A DNA stretch of 9,222 nt from a bacterium (GCA_021794255.1 JAJYRF010000087.1:1-9222); one strand, 5' to 3'. Shown: positions 1-5,869, counted from the stretch's first letter. Notes: a model not told the origin generated them from the sequence alone. A program made the numbers and translations.

Positions 1-51
1 TTGCGCAATATCCTAATGTGCGTGCCTTAAAGGTTCTCTTAGATAACTGCT

Positions 52-70
52 GATTAAACATAATTTAATC
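52..70. repeat. AT-rich 7-bp inverted repeat
   Basis: GATTAAA-CATAA-TTTAATC is a perfect 7-bp inverted repeat with a 5-base loop, at the end of the - strand pseudogene frame (its stop is at 54-56). It has no T tract on either side that would make it a clear terminator. Confidence 0.45.
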
Positions 71-242
71 CCTGCTTATCAACCGGCTTTTTCAAGCCCC
101 CGCTTCTATAAGCGGTGGGTGGTTGACCGTCATTAAATATATTTCTGATATGTTTAGTTATTGCCGTTCTATCTACTGCGAATAAACCGGCAATATCTTG
201 ATACGGCACGTCAACGGTTTTATTACCCGCTTGGCGGTTCAT
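54..242 (-). pseudogene. RhuM-like / phage-regulator-type helix-turn-helix fragment fused to the hsdM remnant
   Basis: The frame that carries HAFRGE of the hsdM remnant continues as an open frame to TAA at 54-56. Its middle part (123-203) reads YQDIAG then LFAVDRTAITKHIRNIF and NDGQ. This closely resembles the N-terminal DNA-binding segment of RhuM-family proteins (typically Q.QIAELFGVDRT.ITKHIRNIF..GEL), which are often encoded inside type I restriction loci. The usual RhuM body (a YNLD..ISVGYRVNS-type motif) is absent. After NDGQ the reading frame translates a GC-rich hairpin (PPTAYRSGGLKKPV) that does not look like native protein. YQDIAG also fits the YEDIAGF segment of HsdM, so the exact hsdM/rhuM boundary is unclear, and a deletion between two short similar segments is plausible. 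A short expressed protein from this frame is possible but I see no ribosome binding site. The fragment status is fairly sure; the RhuM family name is moderate. Confidence 0.5.
85..119. repeat. Two overlapping GC-rich hairpins, possible mobile-element end
   Basis: On the + strand GGCTT-TTTC-AAGCC (85-98) overlaps a second hairpin, CCC CCGCTT-CTAT-AAGCGG T GGG (97-119), which has nine pairs and one bulged T. The two share C97 and C98 and so compete. Imperfect hairpins with a bulged T occur at IS200/IS605-type ends, but no tnpA or tnpB is visible here, so that origin is only a guess. The hairpins sit at the 3' end of the gene debris. Confidence 0.5.
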
Positions 243-394
243 CTCTCCCCTGAAGGCATGGTAGGGTAGGTATCCGAAATTTTCCTTATGTCTTCTTCTA
301 TAAGCTCTCTGTGGCACCTGTCTATCATAACGACCATATCGCGGGCGTCTATAAACAATACCTCACCCCGCCTGTCCCTGAACTTATGGTTTTT
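243..394 (-). pseudogene. HsdM (type I restriction-modification N6-adenine methylase) C-terminal remnant, frameshifted
   Basis: Reading the - strand from 394 gives [12 protein letters not shown] followed by [19 protein letters not shown] and then [12 protein letters not shown]. This is the hallmark C-terminal stretch of HsdM, usually (D)[37 protein letters not shown]. Intact HsdM is a subunit of roughly 500 residues that, with HsdS, methylates adenine in the host DNA. Only about 50 residues survive here. An in-frame TAA (395-397) lies directly upstream and the sequence turns AT-rich there, so the 5' part is lost. After ISDTY the frame is broken by a 5-bp tandem duplication (261-270, read CCTAC CCTAC on the - strand) and hits TGA at 239-241. 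Removing one copy restores ISDTYHAFRGE, the expected family sequence, in the frame that continues to 54. There is no start codon or ribosome binding site. This is a dead fragment. The family call is from recognised motifs, not from a search. Confidence 0.8.
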
Positions 395-444
395 TTATAT
401 TTCATGATACGTTAATTATAACATTATAAATGATTTTTAAATTA

Positions 445-453
445 TGCTATAAT
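445..453 (+). promoter_or_regulatory. Extended -10 promoter, candidate for queA
   Basis: TGCTATAAT is a perfect extended -10 element (TG-N-TATAAT). No good -35 is visible 17 bases upstream, which extended -10 promoters can do without. The same TATGCTATAAT string occurs upstream of secD (4151-4161). Transcription would start near 460 and give queA a leader of about 285 bases containing the hairpins at 506-673. No other + strand gene lies between. The assignment to queA is inference. Confidence 0.5.
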
Positions 454-505
454 AAAATTGCAGATAGAAAATTTTATTCCGGATGACCGCTTCGCCATCT
501 CCAAT

Positions 506-614
506 ACATATCAAATCTTCGCTTTGATATGTGTGTGTTTCCAATATGGCTTATAGTATAGCGAACAGAAACGGCACGCGTTTCTACTTCGGAACTTTCC
601 CGCATGGACGGGAA
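506..614 (+). other. Three consecutive hairpins in the presumed queA leader
   Basis: The first is ACATATCAAA-tcttcgc-TTTGATATGT (506-532), a perfect 10-bp stem. The second is AGAAACG-gcacg-CGTTTCT (567-585), a perfect 7-bp stem. The third is TTCCCG-catgga-CGGGAA (597-614), a perfect 6-bp stem. No open frame of note covers them. The region is richer in GC than the coding sequence that follows. It could be a structured leader RNA, a cluster of short palindromic repeats, or debris of the neighbouring foreign segment. I do not recognise it as a known riboswitch; in particular no preQ1-type aptamer is evident. Confidence 0.55.
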
Positions 615-653
615 TAACTTTGATGGATTTTAAAAGTTCACCCGTTGGATGTC

Positions 654-673
654 ATTCCTGCGAAAGCGGGAAT
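654..673. repeat. REP-like palindrome (ATTCCTGC-GAAA-GCGGGAAT)
   Basis: An 8-bp stem with one T-G pair closes a GAAA loop. It is flanked by TGG (upstream) and CCA (downstream), which can add an outer stem. Very similar strings of the form GTCATTCCCGCGAAAGCGGGAATCC are a widely dispersed intergenic palindrome in many proteobacterial and related genomes. Here it ends about 70 bases before queA. It is not followed by a T tract, so it is not a standard terminator. Confidence 0.6.
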
Positions 674-746
674 CCATTGTCCTTAATGCATTAAAGTATA
701 TTTAACAATAGATAAATAATAACATAACTTAATTTAAATTATTTAT

Positions 747-1919
747 ATGGATTTAGAAGATTTTAATTATATTTTTGATGAAAAATTAGTCGCAAAATAT
801 CCGCTCAAAAATAGAGACGAATCAAAACTTCTTGCAGTTGATATAAAAAAATTTAAAATAGAACATAGAAAATTTTATAACATTATTGATTATATTAATC
901 CCGGCGATGTCATAGCAGTTAACAGCTCTTATGTTAAAAAAGCCCGTATATTCGGCAATAGAAAAACGGGCGGCAAAGTTGAAATTTTCGTCTTAGATTT
1001 TCCAAATGAAATTACTTTTCCTCTTAAATTAAAATGCTTAATAAAAACTCATAAAAAAATTAAAGAAAATGAACTAATTATTATTTCGCCGATATGCAAT
1101 AAGACAAGTAATGAGATAAGCAATAAAAAAAATATCGCTGACAGCTCAAATACCTCAAATACGTTAGAATATACAAGCTTTGAAGAAAACAGTAATAATA
1201 ATGATAATGAAATTTTAATTACGGCTTTAAACTGCTTCGGAAAAGGCGAATGGGAAATAATAATCCAAAACGAAAACGATTATAATTTTATATTTGACAA
1301 CTGCTCCGCCGTTCCGCTGCCGCCTTATATAAAAAGGCAAACGGGTAAAAACGATGAGGTTTATTATCAGACAATATACGCAAATAAAGACTCCGGTTTT
1401 TCTGTCGCAGCTCCTACCGCAGGACTTCATTTTACGGAAAAGCTTATTAATAAAATAAAAGATAAGGGTGGTATTTTTACCGATATTTCATTAAATATCG
1501 GATTAGGAACATTTGAGCCTGTAAGAGAGAGAAATATTACAAATCATAATATGCATAAAGAAAGGTATAAAATATCTAAAGAAACAGCAAATACAATTAA
1601 TAACGCGATCAAAAACGGCAATAAAATAATAGCAACGGGAACCTCATCCGTAAGATGCTTAGAATCTTCAACCGATGTTGATGGTACCGTTCGTTCCGAA
1701 AATGATGCAATTACTTCATTATATATATATCCGGGCTATAAATTTAAAATAACTAAAAATTTAATAACTAATTTTCATCAGCCGAAATCTTCGCTTTTTA
1801 TAATGATAAGCGCATTAATCGGCTTAGATAAAATGAAAATATTATATGAAGAAGCAATAAAGAATGACTATAAGTTTTTTAGTTACGGCGATGCAATGTT
1901 TTTGTATAATATAGATTAA
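747..1919 (+). CDS. queA: S-adenosylmethionine:tRNA ribosyltransferase-isomerase (QueA)
   Basis: This enzyme transfers and rearranges the ribosyl part of S-adenosylmethionine onto preQ1 at tRNA position 34, giving epoxyqueuosine in the cytoplasm. Family motifs are clear: APTAGLHFT (residues 222-230), LGTFEPVRERNITNHNMH, GTSSVR (298-303), TNFHQPKSSL (341-350) and a C-terminal FFSYGDAMFL. At 390 residues it is longer than the usual 340-356. The excess is an Asn/Ser-rich stretch at about residues 116-154 (11 Asn and 7 Ser in 39), inserted in the N-terminal half before NCFGKGEWEI, with no domain character. The ATG is the first in the frame after AT-rich sequence, and no Shine-Dalgarno is visible. 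tgt follows 348 bases downstream, so the two queuosine genes are neighbours but probably not tightly co-transcribed. An AT-only inverted repeat (1918-1942) followed by T-rich sequence could be a weak terminator. Confidence 0.96.
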   Translation: MDLEDFNYIFDEKLVAKYPLKNRDESKLLAVDIKKFKIEHRKFYNIIDYINPGDVIAVNSSYVKKARIFGNRKTGGKVEIFVLDFPNEITFPLKLKCLIKTHKKIKENELIIISPICNKTSNEISNKKNIADSSNTSNTLEYTSFEENSNNNDNEILITALNCFGKGEWEIIIQNENDYNFIFDNCSAVPLPPYIKRQTGKNDEVYYQTIYANKDSGFSVAAPTAGLHFTEKLINKIKDKGGIFTDISLNIGLGTFEPVRERNITNHNMHKERYKISKETANTINNAIKNGNKIIATGTSSVRCLESSTDVDGTVRSENDAITSLYIYPGYKFKITKNLITNFHQPKSSLFIMISALIGLDKMKILYEEAIKNDYKFFSYGDAMFLYNID

Positions 1920-1977
1920 ATAAAAAAGTAACATATTTATTTTATTTTATTTTAAGATAATAGTATTTTTGATTAAA

Positions 1978-2182
1978 TTTTGAGTAAATTATACTAATAA
2001 TAAATAAATTAAAAGAATAAAGTATTTCTATATTTTGATTTTGAGTAAATTATACAATGTGCAATTAAAAGAATAAAGTATTTCTATATTTTGATTTTGA
2101 GTAAATTATGCAATGTGCAATTAAAAGAATAAAGTATTTCTATATTTTGATTTTGAGTAAATTATACAATGTGCAATTAAAA
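1978..2182. repeat. 56-bp tandem repeat array between queA and tgt
   Basis: Copies begin with TTTTGAGTAAATTAT at 1978, 2039, 2095 and 2151. The copies at 2039-2094 and 2095-2150 are 56 bp and differ by one base (ATAC versus ATGC). The first copy is 61 bp with a diverged centre, and the last is cut off after about 32 bases. Each unit ends in AAAGTATTTCTATATTTTGA. There are no unique spacers. On the - strand each unit reads ATTGTATAAT or ATTGCATAAT, a -10-like string, but no - strand gene is there to be served. The remainder of the 348-base gap is AT-rich and holds no gene. Confidence 0.9.
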
Positions 2183-2191
2183 TATATCAAT

Positions 2192-2230
2192 AATATTAAA
2201 AATATTAAAAAATATTAAAAAATATTAAAA
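2192..2230. repeat. 10-bp tandem repeat AATATTAAAA, four copies
   Basis: Three exact AATATTAAAA units (2201-2230) are preceded by a 9-base variant (2192-2200). The array lies 37 bases before the tgt start and consists only of A and T, so it would give an easily melted leader region. Confidence 0.85.
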
Positions 2231-2267
2231 TTATATATAAATATTAAGAGTTTGAAATTAACCGATT

Positions 2268-3377
2268 ATGTTTGAAATTTTAAAAAAAGATTCTAAAAGT
2301 AAAGCGAGATTAGGAAAATTACACACCCAAAACGGAATAATAGATACGCCTGTTTTTATGCCTGTCGGAACTTTAGGCACTGTTAAATCTGTTTCTCCCT
2401 TAGAACTTTACAATGAAGGATTTAAAATAATGCTTTCAAACACTTACCATCTTTTTTTGCGGCCTGGAATGGAAGTTATTGAAAAATTCGGCTCTCTTAG
2501 AAATTTTATCAATTATAAAGGCGCGATACTCACGGATTCAGGCGGCTTTCAAATATTCAGCCTTGCTAAATTCGCAAAAATTAGCAATAACGGAGCTGAA
2601 TTTATGTCTCACATTGACGGCGCAATTCATGTTTTTACGCCTGAAAAAGTAGTTAAACTTCAGGAAGTTTTTGATTCTGATATAATAATGCCTCTTGATG
2701 TTTTCTCGGGTCCTGAGGCGTCAAAAAGCAGAGCGGAAAAAGATCTTGATATAACTTTAAAATGGGCTGAAAGATCAATTAGCGCAAAAAATAAAGAAAA
2801 GAATAATTTAATTTTTTTAATATCTCAAGGCAATTTTTTTGAAAATTTAAGAGAAAAATCTGCAGTATATTTATCGGAACTAAATGCCGACGGATATGCG
2901 ATAGGCGGACTCGCAGTAGGAGAAGACAAGAAAACGATGTATAATATGCTTAATATTTCCGCTTCTAATCTGCCTGAAAATAAACCGAGATATTTAATGG
3001 GGGTGGGGACACCCGAAGATATAATAACAGCAATAAGTCTTGGTGTTGATATGTTTGACTGTGTTTTACCTACAAGAAACGCAAGAACCGGATCAGTATT
3101 TACATCTAAAGGAAATTTAAATATTAAAAATTATATTCATAAATTTGAAAAACAACCTCTAGATGATGAATGCAATTGCTATGCTTGTTTAAATTTTTCA
3201 AGAGCTTATTTAAGACATGCTTTTATGAGCAAAGAAATATTTTCGCAGAGACTTTTGACGATACATAACCTTCATTTTTATCAAAATATGATATTAAATA
3301 TCAGACAGTCTATAAATGACGGCAGCTTCACGAGCTATAAAAATAATTTTTTAGAAAAAAGATTAAAAGTTATTTAA
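2268..3377 (+). CDS. tgt: tRNA-guanine transglycosylase (Tgt)
   Basis: Tgt exchanges guanine 34 of tRNA-Asp, -Asn, -His and -Tyr for preQ1, the step before QueA. All key parts are visible: DTPVFMPVGT near the N-terminus, LSNTYHLFLRPG, LTDSGGFQIFSL with the general acid/base Asp90, DGYAIGGLAVGE for base recognition, and MFDCVLPTRNARTG with nucleophile Asp264. The zinc site is Cys302, Cys304, Cys307 and His333 (CNCYAC...TIHN). The 369-residue length is normal for bacterial Tgt, and it has no insertion like those in QueA and RecJ. The ATG gives the standard N-terminus (MFEILKKDSKSKARLGKL). No Shine-Dalgarno is evident in the AT-rich leader. The stop codon lies inside an 11-bp tandem array. Confidence 0.97.
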   Translation: MFEILKKDSKSKARLGKLHTQNGIIDTPVFMPVGTLGTVKSVSPLELYNEGFKIMLSNTYHLFLRPGMEVIEKFGSLRNFINYKGAILTDSGGFQIFSLAKFAKISNNGAEFMSHIDGAIHVFTPEKVVKLQEVFDSDIIMPLDVFSGPEASKSRAEKDLDITLKWAERSISAKNKEKNNLIFLISQGNFFENLREKSAVYLSELNADGYAIGGLAVGEDKKTMYNMLNISASNLPENKPRYLMGVGTPEDIITAISLGVDMFDCVLPTRNARTGSVFTSKGNLNIKNYIHKFEKQPLDDECNCYACLNFSRAYLRHAFMSKEIFSQRLLTIHNLHFYQNMILNIRQSINDGSFTSYKNNFLEKRLKVI

Positions 3378-3411
3378 AAGTTATTTAAAAGTTATTTAAA
3401 AGTTATTTAAA
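3365..3411. repeat. 11-bp tandem repeat AAAAGTTATTT over the tgt stop codon
   Basis: Four exact copies (3365-3375, 3376-3386, 3387-3397, 3398-3408) are followed by AAA. The first copy encodes the last Tgt residues (KVI) and the stop TAA spans copies 1 and 2. The unit length is not a multiple of three, but the stop in the first junction means that changes in copy number downstream leave the protein unchanged. Confidence 0.95.
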
Positions 3412-3598
3412 TTCTATGCAAATATATTTAAGCAACAAAAGATACTACTTATACTCCTTAACAGGTAAGGGATTTATTTAAGTTATATATTACGTATTTT
3501 TAATTTATTTTTTCATTTATCCTTTACTTTAATTAAAAATTTAAATAGAATAATAAATTAAAACAAAATAAAACAATTTATAATAACTTAATAAATAA

Positions 3599-3686
3599 AT
3601 TGCAGGATTAAACAGGTTTATCAGACTTAGATAAAAATCTAAGTATATCATCAGATAGTTATTAATTTTCTATTGCAGGATTAAAC
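3599..3686 (+). promoter_or_regulatory. yajC leader: perfect hairpin framed by a 15-bp direct repeat
   Basis: ATTGCAGGATTAAAC occurs at 3599-3613 and 3672-3686. Between the copies lies a perfect 8-bp hairpin, ACTTAGAT-AAAA-ATCTAAGT (3625-3644). No T tract follows, so this is not a classical terminator; an operator or an RNA element in the leader is possible. A TATAAT at 3579-3584 could place the transcription start just before it, without a convincing -35. The rest of the 353-base tgt-yajC gap is AT-rich, apart from a short CCTTA-ACAGG-TAAGG stem (3456-3470). No gene is seen there. Confidence 0.5.
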
Positions 3687-3717
3687 TATATTAATATTAA
3701 CTTAATCAAAAAATAAA

Positions 3718-3724
3718 AGAAGGA
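3718..3724 (+). promoter_or_regulatory. Strong Shine-Dalgarno for yajC
   Basis: AGAAGGA ends six bases before the ATG at 3731. It is one of only two strong ribosome binding sites in the window (the other serves secF), which supports this start. Confidence 0.8.
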
Positions 3725-3730
3725 AAAAAA

Positions 3731-4072
3731 ATGAAAATTCTATCAGATGCATTTAATTTATTTGATGCCACAAAGGCTTATGCTGCTCCTGCAGCCGGCG
3801 GAGGAAGCTCTTTACAGTCGGAAATTTGGAGTTTTGCGCCACTTATTGCAATAGTAGTTATTTTTTATCTTCTAGTAATAATGCCTCAGCAAAAAAGAAC
3901 GAAAGAGCATAAAAAAATGATTGATTCTTTAAAGATAGGCGATCAGGTAATAACGAACGGCGGCATATACGGCGTGGTATCAGGAATCGCCGATCAGGTA
4001 TTTACGCTTGAAATAGCCAAAGACGTCAAAATTAAAATTGCAAAAAATACTATAGCAACGAAAGCGTCTTAA
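3731..4072 (+). CDS. yajC: Preprotein translocase accessory subunit YajC
   Basis: YajC is a small single-span inner-membrane protein that associates with SecDF and the SecYEG translocon. The 113 residues match the family. There is a hydrophobic segment at about 34-50 (SFAPLIAIVVIFYLLVI), directly followed by the signature MPQQKRTKEHKKM (51-63). The cytoplasmic part then reads LKIGDQVITNGGIYG (68-81) and ends in a small beta-rich tail. Before the membrane span there is a 30-residue Ala/Gly/Ser-rich N-terminus (AYAAPAAGGGSS) of a kind common in deltaproteobacterial YajC. The start is set by the strong ribosome binding site. A likely terminator and a new promoter separate it from secD, so it appears to be its own transcription unit. 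Confidence 0.95.
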   Translation: MKILSDAFNLFDATKAYAAPAAGGGSSLQSEIWSFAPLIAIVVIFYLLVIMPQQKRTKEHKKMIDSLKIGDQVITNGGIYGVVSGIADQVFTLEIAKDVKIKIAKNTIATKAS

Positions 4073-4100
4073 TCTTTTAAAATTAAAATAAATTAAATTT

Positions 4101-4138
4101 TTCTATAGTAGGATTATGGAAAATCTATAGAATTTTTT
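4101..4138 (+). terminator. Likely intrinsic terminator after yajC
   Basis: TTCTATAG (4101-4108) pairs perfectly with CTATAGAA (4125-4132) across a 16-base loop, and six T residues follow (4133-4138). The stem is weak, with two G-C pairs, but the hairpin plus T-run layout and its place 28 bases after the yajC stop fit termination. Confidence 0.5.
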
Positions 4139-4152
4139 AATTTAAATTAATA

Positions 4153-4161
4153 TGCTATAAT
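4153..4161 (+). promoter_or_regulatory. Extended -10 promoter for secD-secF-recJ
   Basis: TGCTATAAT matches the extended -10 consensus exactly, in the same TATGCTATAAT context as the site before queA (443-453). It lies just after the yajC terminator and 130 bases before the secD ATG, and no clear -35 is visible. It would drive secD, secF and recJ as one message. Confidence 0.6.
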
Positions 4162-4249
4162 ATTTAATTTTGTCTAAGTTATTATTTAAAAAGTTTATAT
4201 GATTGCTGATTTACTTTGCATTGGTCTTATTTAATTTTGTCTAAGTTAT
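4161..4249. repeat. Perfect 22-bp direct repeat in the secD leader
   Basis: The copies are at 4161-4182 and 4228-4249, spaced 67 bases start to start. Each begins TATTTAATTTTG and ends TCTAAGTTAT. The first copy starts on the last base of the -10 element, so both lie in the presumed leader or initially transcribed region. They could be regulator binding sites or a simple duplication. Confidence 0.9.
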
Positions 4250-4290
4250 CATTATAATAAATAATAAAAAGAGGGTTATTTTCCAATATT

Positions 4291-5856
4291 ATGAAACCTG
4301 TGAGAACAAGAGTAATTCTTATAACCGTTTTAATTATTATATCTTTATTTTCAATAGTTCCGTCAATTTATCCCGATACGCCTTCATGGTGGAAAGCGGC
4401 TATCGGAAACGCCGAAATGCATCTGGGATTAGATCTGCAAGGCGGTCTGTATCTTATTGAAAAGGTTGAAACTAATAAAGCTATTAATGACAAATTATAT
4501 AAAGACTATTCCGATATTGCCGCTTTCGCCGGTTCAAAAGGTTTTAACAAAAATAACTTAGTTTACAATAAAAATTATTTGCTGATTAAAGGAAAACTTT
4601 TAAAAAATAATTCGTTTTTAATGAAATTTATTTCTAAACATCATCCTTCTTTAAAACTTGTCGGAAATAAAATAATATTCAAAAAATCGGCAGTAGTTTT
4701 ATTTAAAAAAGAATCGGTAAGTGGTGCGCTGGAAGTTATGCGCAATAGAATAGACCAATTCGGTTTAATAAATCCTAATATCGCAAGGCAGGGGAAAAAC
4801 ACTATTGTTCTTGAACTTCCCGGCGTTAAAAATGTAAAACAAGCCGTTAGCCTGATAGGTAAAACAGCCAGATTAACTTTTCAGCTTGTAGATTATAAGC
4901 ACAGTCTAAAAAAAGTTTCTGCCGGCAAAGTGCCTAAGGGCGATGAAATTTTATACCATACTACTTATAATAAATATACCCATAAAACTACAAAAATACC
5001 TTATTTGATTAATAAAACAGTTTTAATGAGCGGGGCTAACATTTCAAGCGCAACTGTACAGATAAACCAGTATAATCAGCCGATAGTCGCTATTTCATTT
5101 AATTCAAAAGGAACAAAAGAATTTGCCGACGTTACTACAAAATATACGGGGAAAAGACTTGCTATTATCTTGGACCATAATGTAAATTCTGCGCCTGTTA
5201 TAGAAGAACCTATTACCGGTGGAAGCGCTACTATTTCGGGAAATTTCACTATGGCAAAAGCCAATGACCTTGCTATTGCGCTTCGCTCAGGCGCTCTCCC
5301 TGCTCCCGTAAAAATACTTCAAGATGAGACGATAGGACCTACGCTCGGAGCTGATTCTATACATGACGGTATTGTCGCTGCAATAGTCGGACTAATCCTT
5401 GTTGTTGGATTTATGGTATTTTACTATAAATTATCGGGATTAATAGCGGATTTTGCTTTAATAGAAAATATTCTTTTTCTTATGGCTGCCCTTGCTCTTT
5501 TCGGCGCTACATTAACATTGCCCGGTATTGCAGGCATAATACTCACTATAGGTATGGCGGTTGATGCCAATGTTCTTATATTTGAAAGAATAAGAGAAGA
5601 GCTTAGAGAAAATAAACCGATTCCTATCGCGATAGAAAACGGTTATAATAAAGCATTTTTTACAATACTTGATTCGCATGTTACCGCATTAATAACGGCT
5701 GCCGTTCTTTTTTATTTTGGTTCAGGACCTATTAAAGGATTTGCTATCACTCTTTCTTTAGGTATTATTATTAATCTATTCACTTCTTTAGTGGGAACAA
5801 AGGTTATTTTCGATATTATCGCAAATAAGAAAAAACTTGAAAAATTAAGCATATAA
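4291..5856 (+). CDS. secD: Protein translocase subunit SecD
   Basis: SecD works with SecF in the inner membrane to drive late steps of export through SecYEG, coupled to the proton gradient. The 521 residues show the family order: an N-terminal membrane span (about 7-27); LGLDLQGG (45-52); a periplasmic region with VMRNRIDQFGL (149-159) and QGKNTIVLELPGV; NSAPVIEEPITGG and the adjoining SGNFT; and ALRSGALPAPV just before the five C-terminal spans (about 360-510). The conserved acidic residue of the proton path is Asp425 in GMAVDANVLIFERIREEL. Residues about 60-125 form the less conserved part of the first periplasmic domain. GAGGG precedes the ATG by about 15 bases, which is long, but no other start codon fits. 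The stop codon overlaps the secF ribosome binding site, so secD and secF are translationally linked. Confidence 0.97.
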   Translation: MKPVRTRVILITVLIIISLFSIVPSIYPDTPSWWKAAIGNAEMHLGLDLQGGLYLIEKVETNKAINDKLYKDYSDIAAFAGSKGFNKNNLVYNKNYLLIKGKLLKNNSFLMKFISKHHPSLKLVGNKIIFKKSAVVLFKKESVSGALEVMRNRIDQFGLINPNIARQGKNTIVLELPGVKNVKQAVSLIGKTARLTFQLVDYKHSLKKVSAGKVPKGDEILYHTTYNKYTHKTTKIPYLINKTVLMSGANISSATVQINQYNQPIVAISFNSKGTKEFADVTTKYTGKRLAIILDHNVNSAPVIEEPITGGSATISGNFTMAKANDLAIALRSGALPAPVKILQDETIGPTLGADSIHDGIVAAIVGLILVVGFMVFYYKLSGLIADFALIENILFLMAALALFGATLTLPGIAGIILTIGMAVDANVLIFERIREELRENKPIPIAIENGYNKAFFTILDSHVTALITAAVLFYFGSGPIKGFAITLSLGIIINLFTSLVGTKVIFDIIANKKKLEKLSI

Positions 5857-5860
5857 GGAG
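5854..5860 (+). promoter_or_regulatory. Shine-Dalgarno for secF overlapping the secD stop
   Basis: TAAGGAG combines the secD stop TAA (5854-5856) with a near-perfect Shine-Dalgarno. It lies nine bases before the GTG at 5870 and decides that non-ATG start. Confidence 0.85.
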
Positions 5861-5869
5861 CCGATAAAA

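Noticed and set aside
1..53. Possible 3' end of a + strand gene (AQYPNVRALKVLLDNC then TGA at 51-53)
   Set aside because: Sixteen open codons from the edge are expected by chance, and I recognise no family.
54..394. A working type I restriction-modification system
   Set aside because: Only about 50 residues of HsdM remain, the frame is broken, and neither hsdS nor hsdR is seen in the window.
460..746. preQ1 riboswitch before queA
   Set aside because: Hairpins are present but I see no preQ1-I or preQ1-II type aptamer arrangement, and QueA is not a usual preQ1 riboswitch target.
2039..2150. Tandem - strand promoters in the 56-bp units (ATTGTATAAT)
   Set aside because: The -10-like strings are expected in such AT-rich DNA, no -35 is clear, and no - strand gene follows.
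1978..2182. CRISPR array
   Set aside because: The whole 56-bp unit repeats without unique spacers, and no cas genes are present.
3456..3470. Terminator for tgt (CCTTA-ACAGG-TAAGG)
   Set aside because: The stem has only five pairs and is not followed by a clear T tract.
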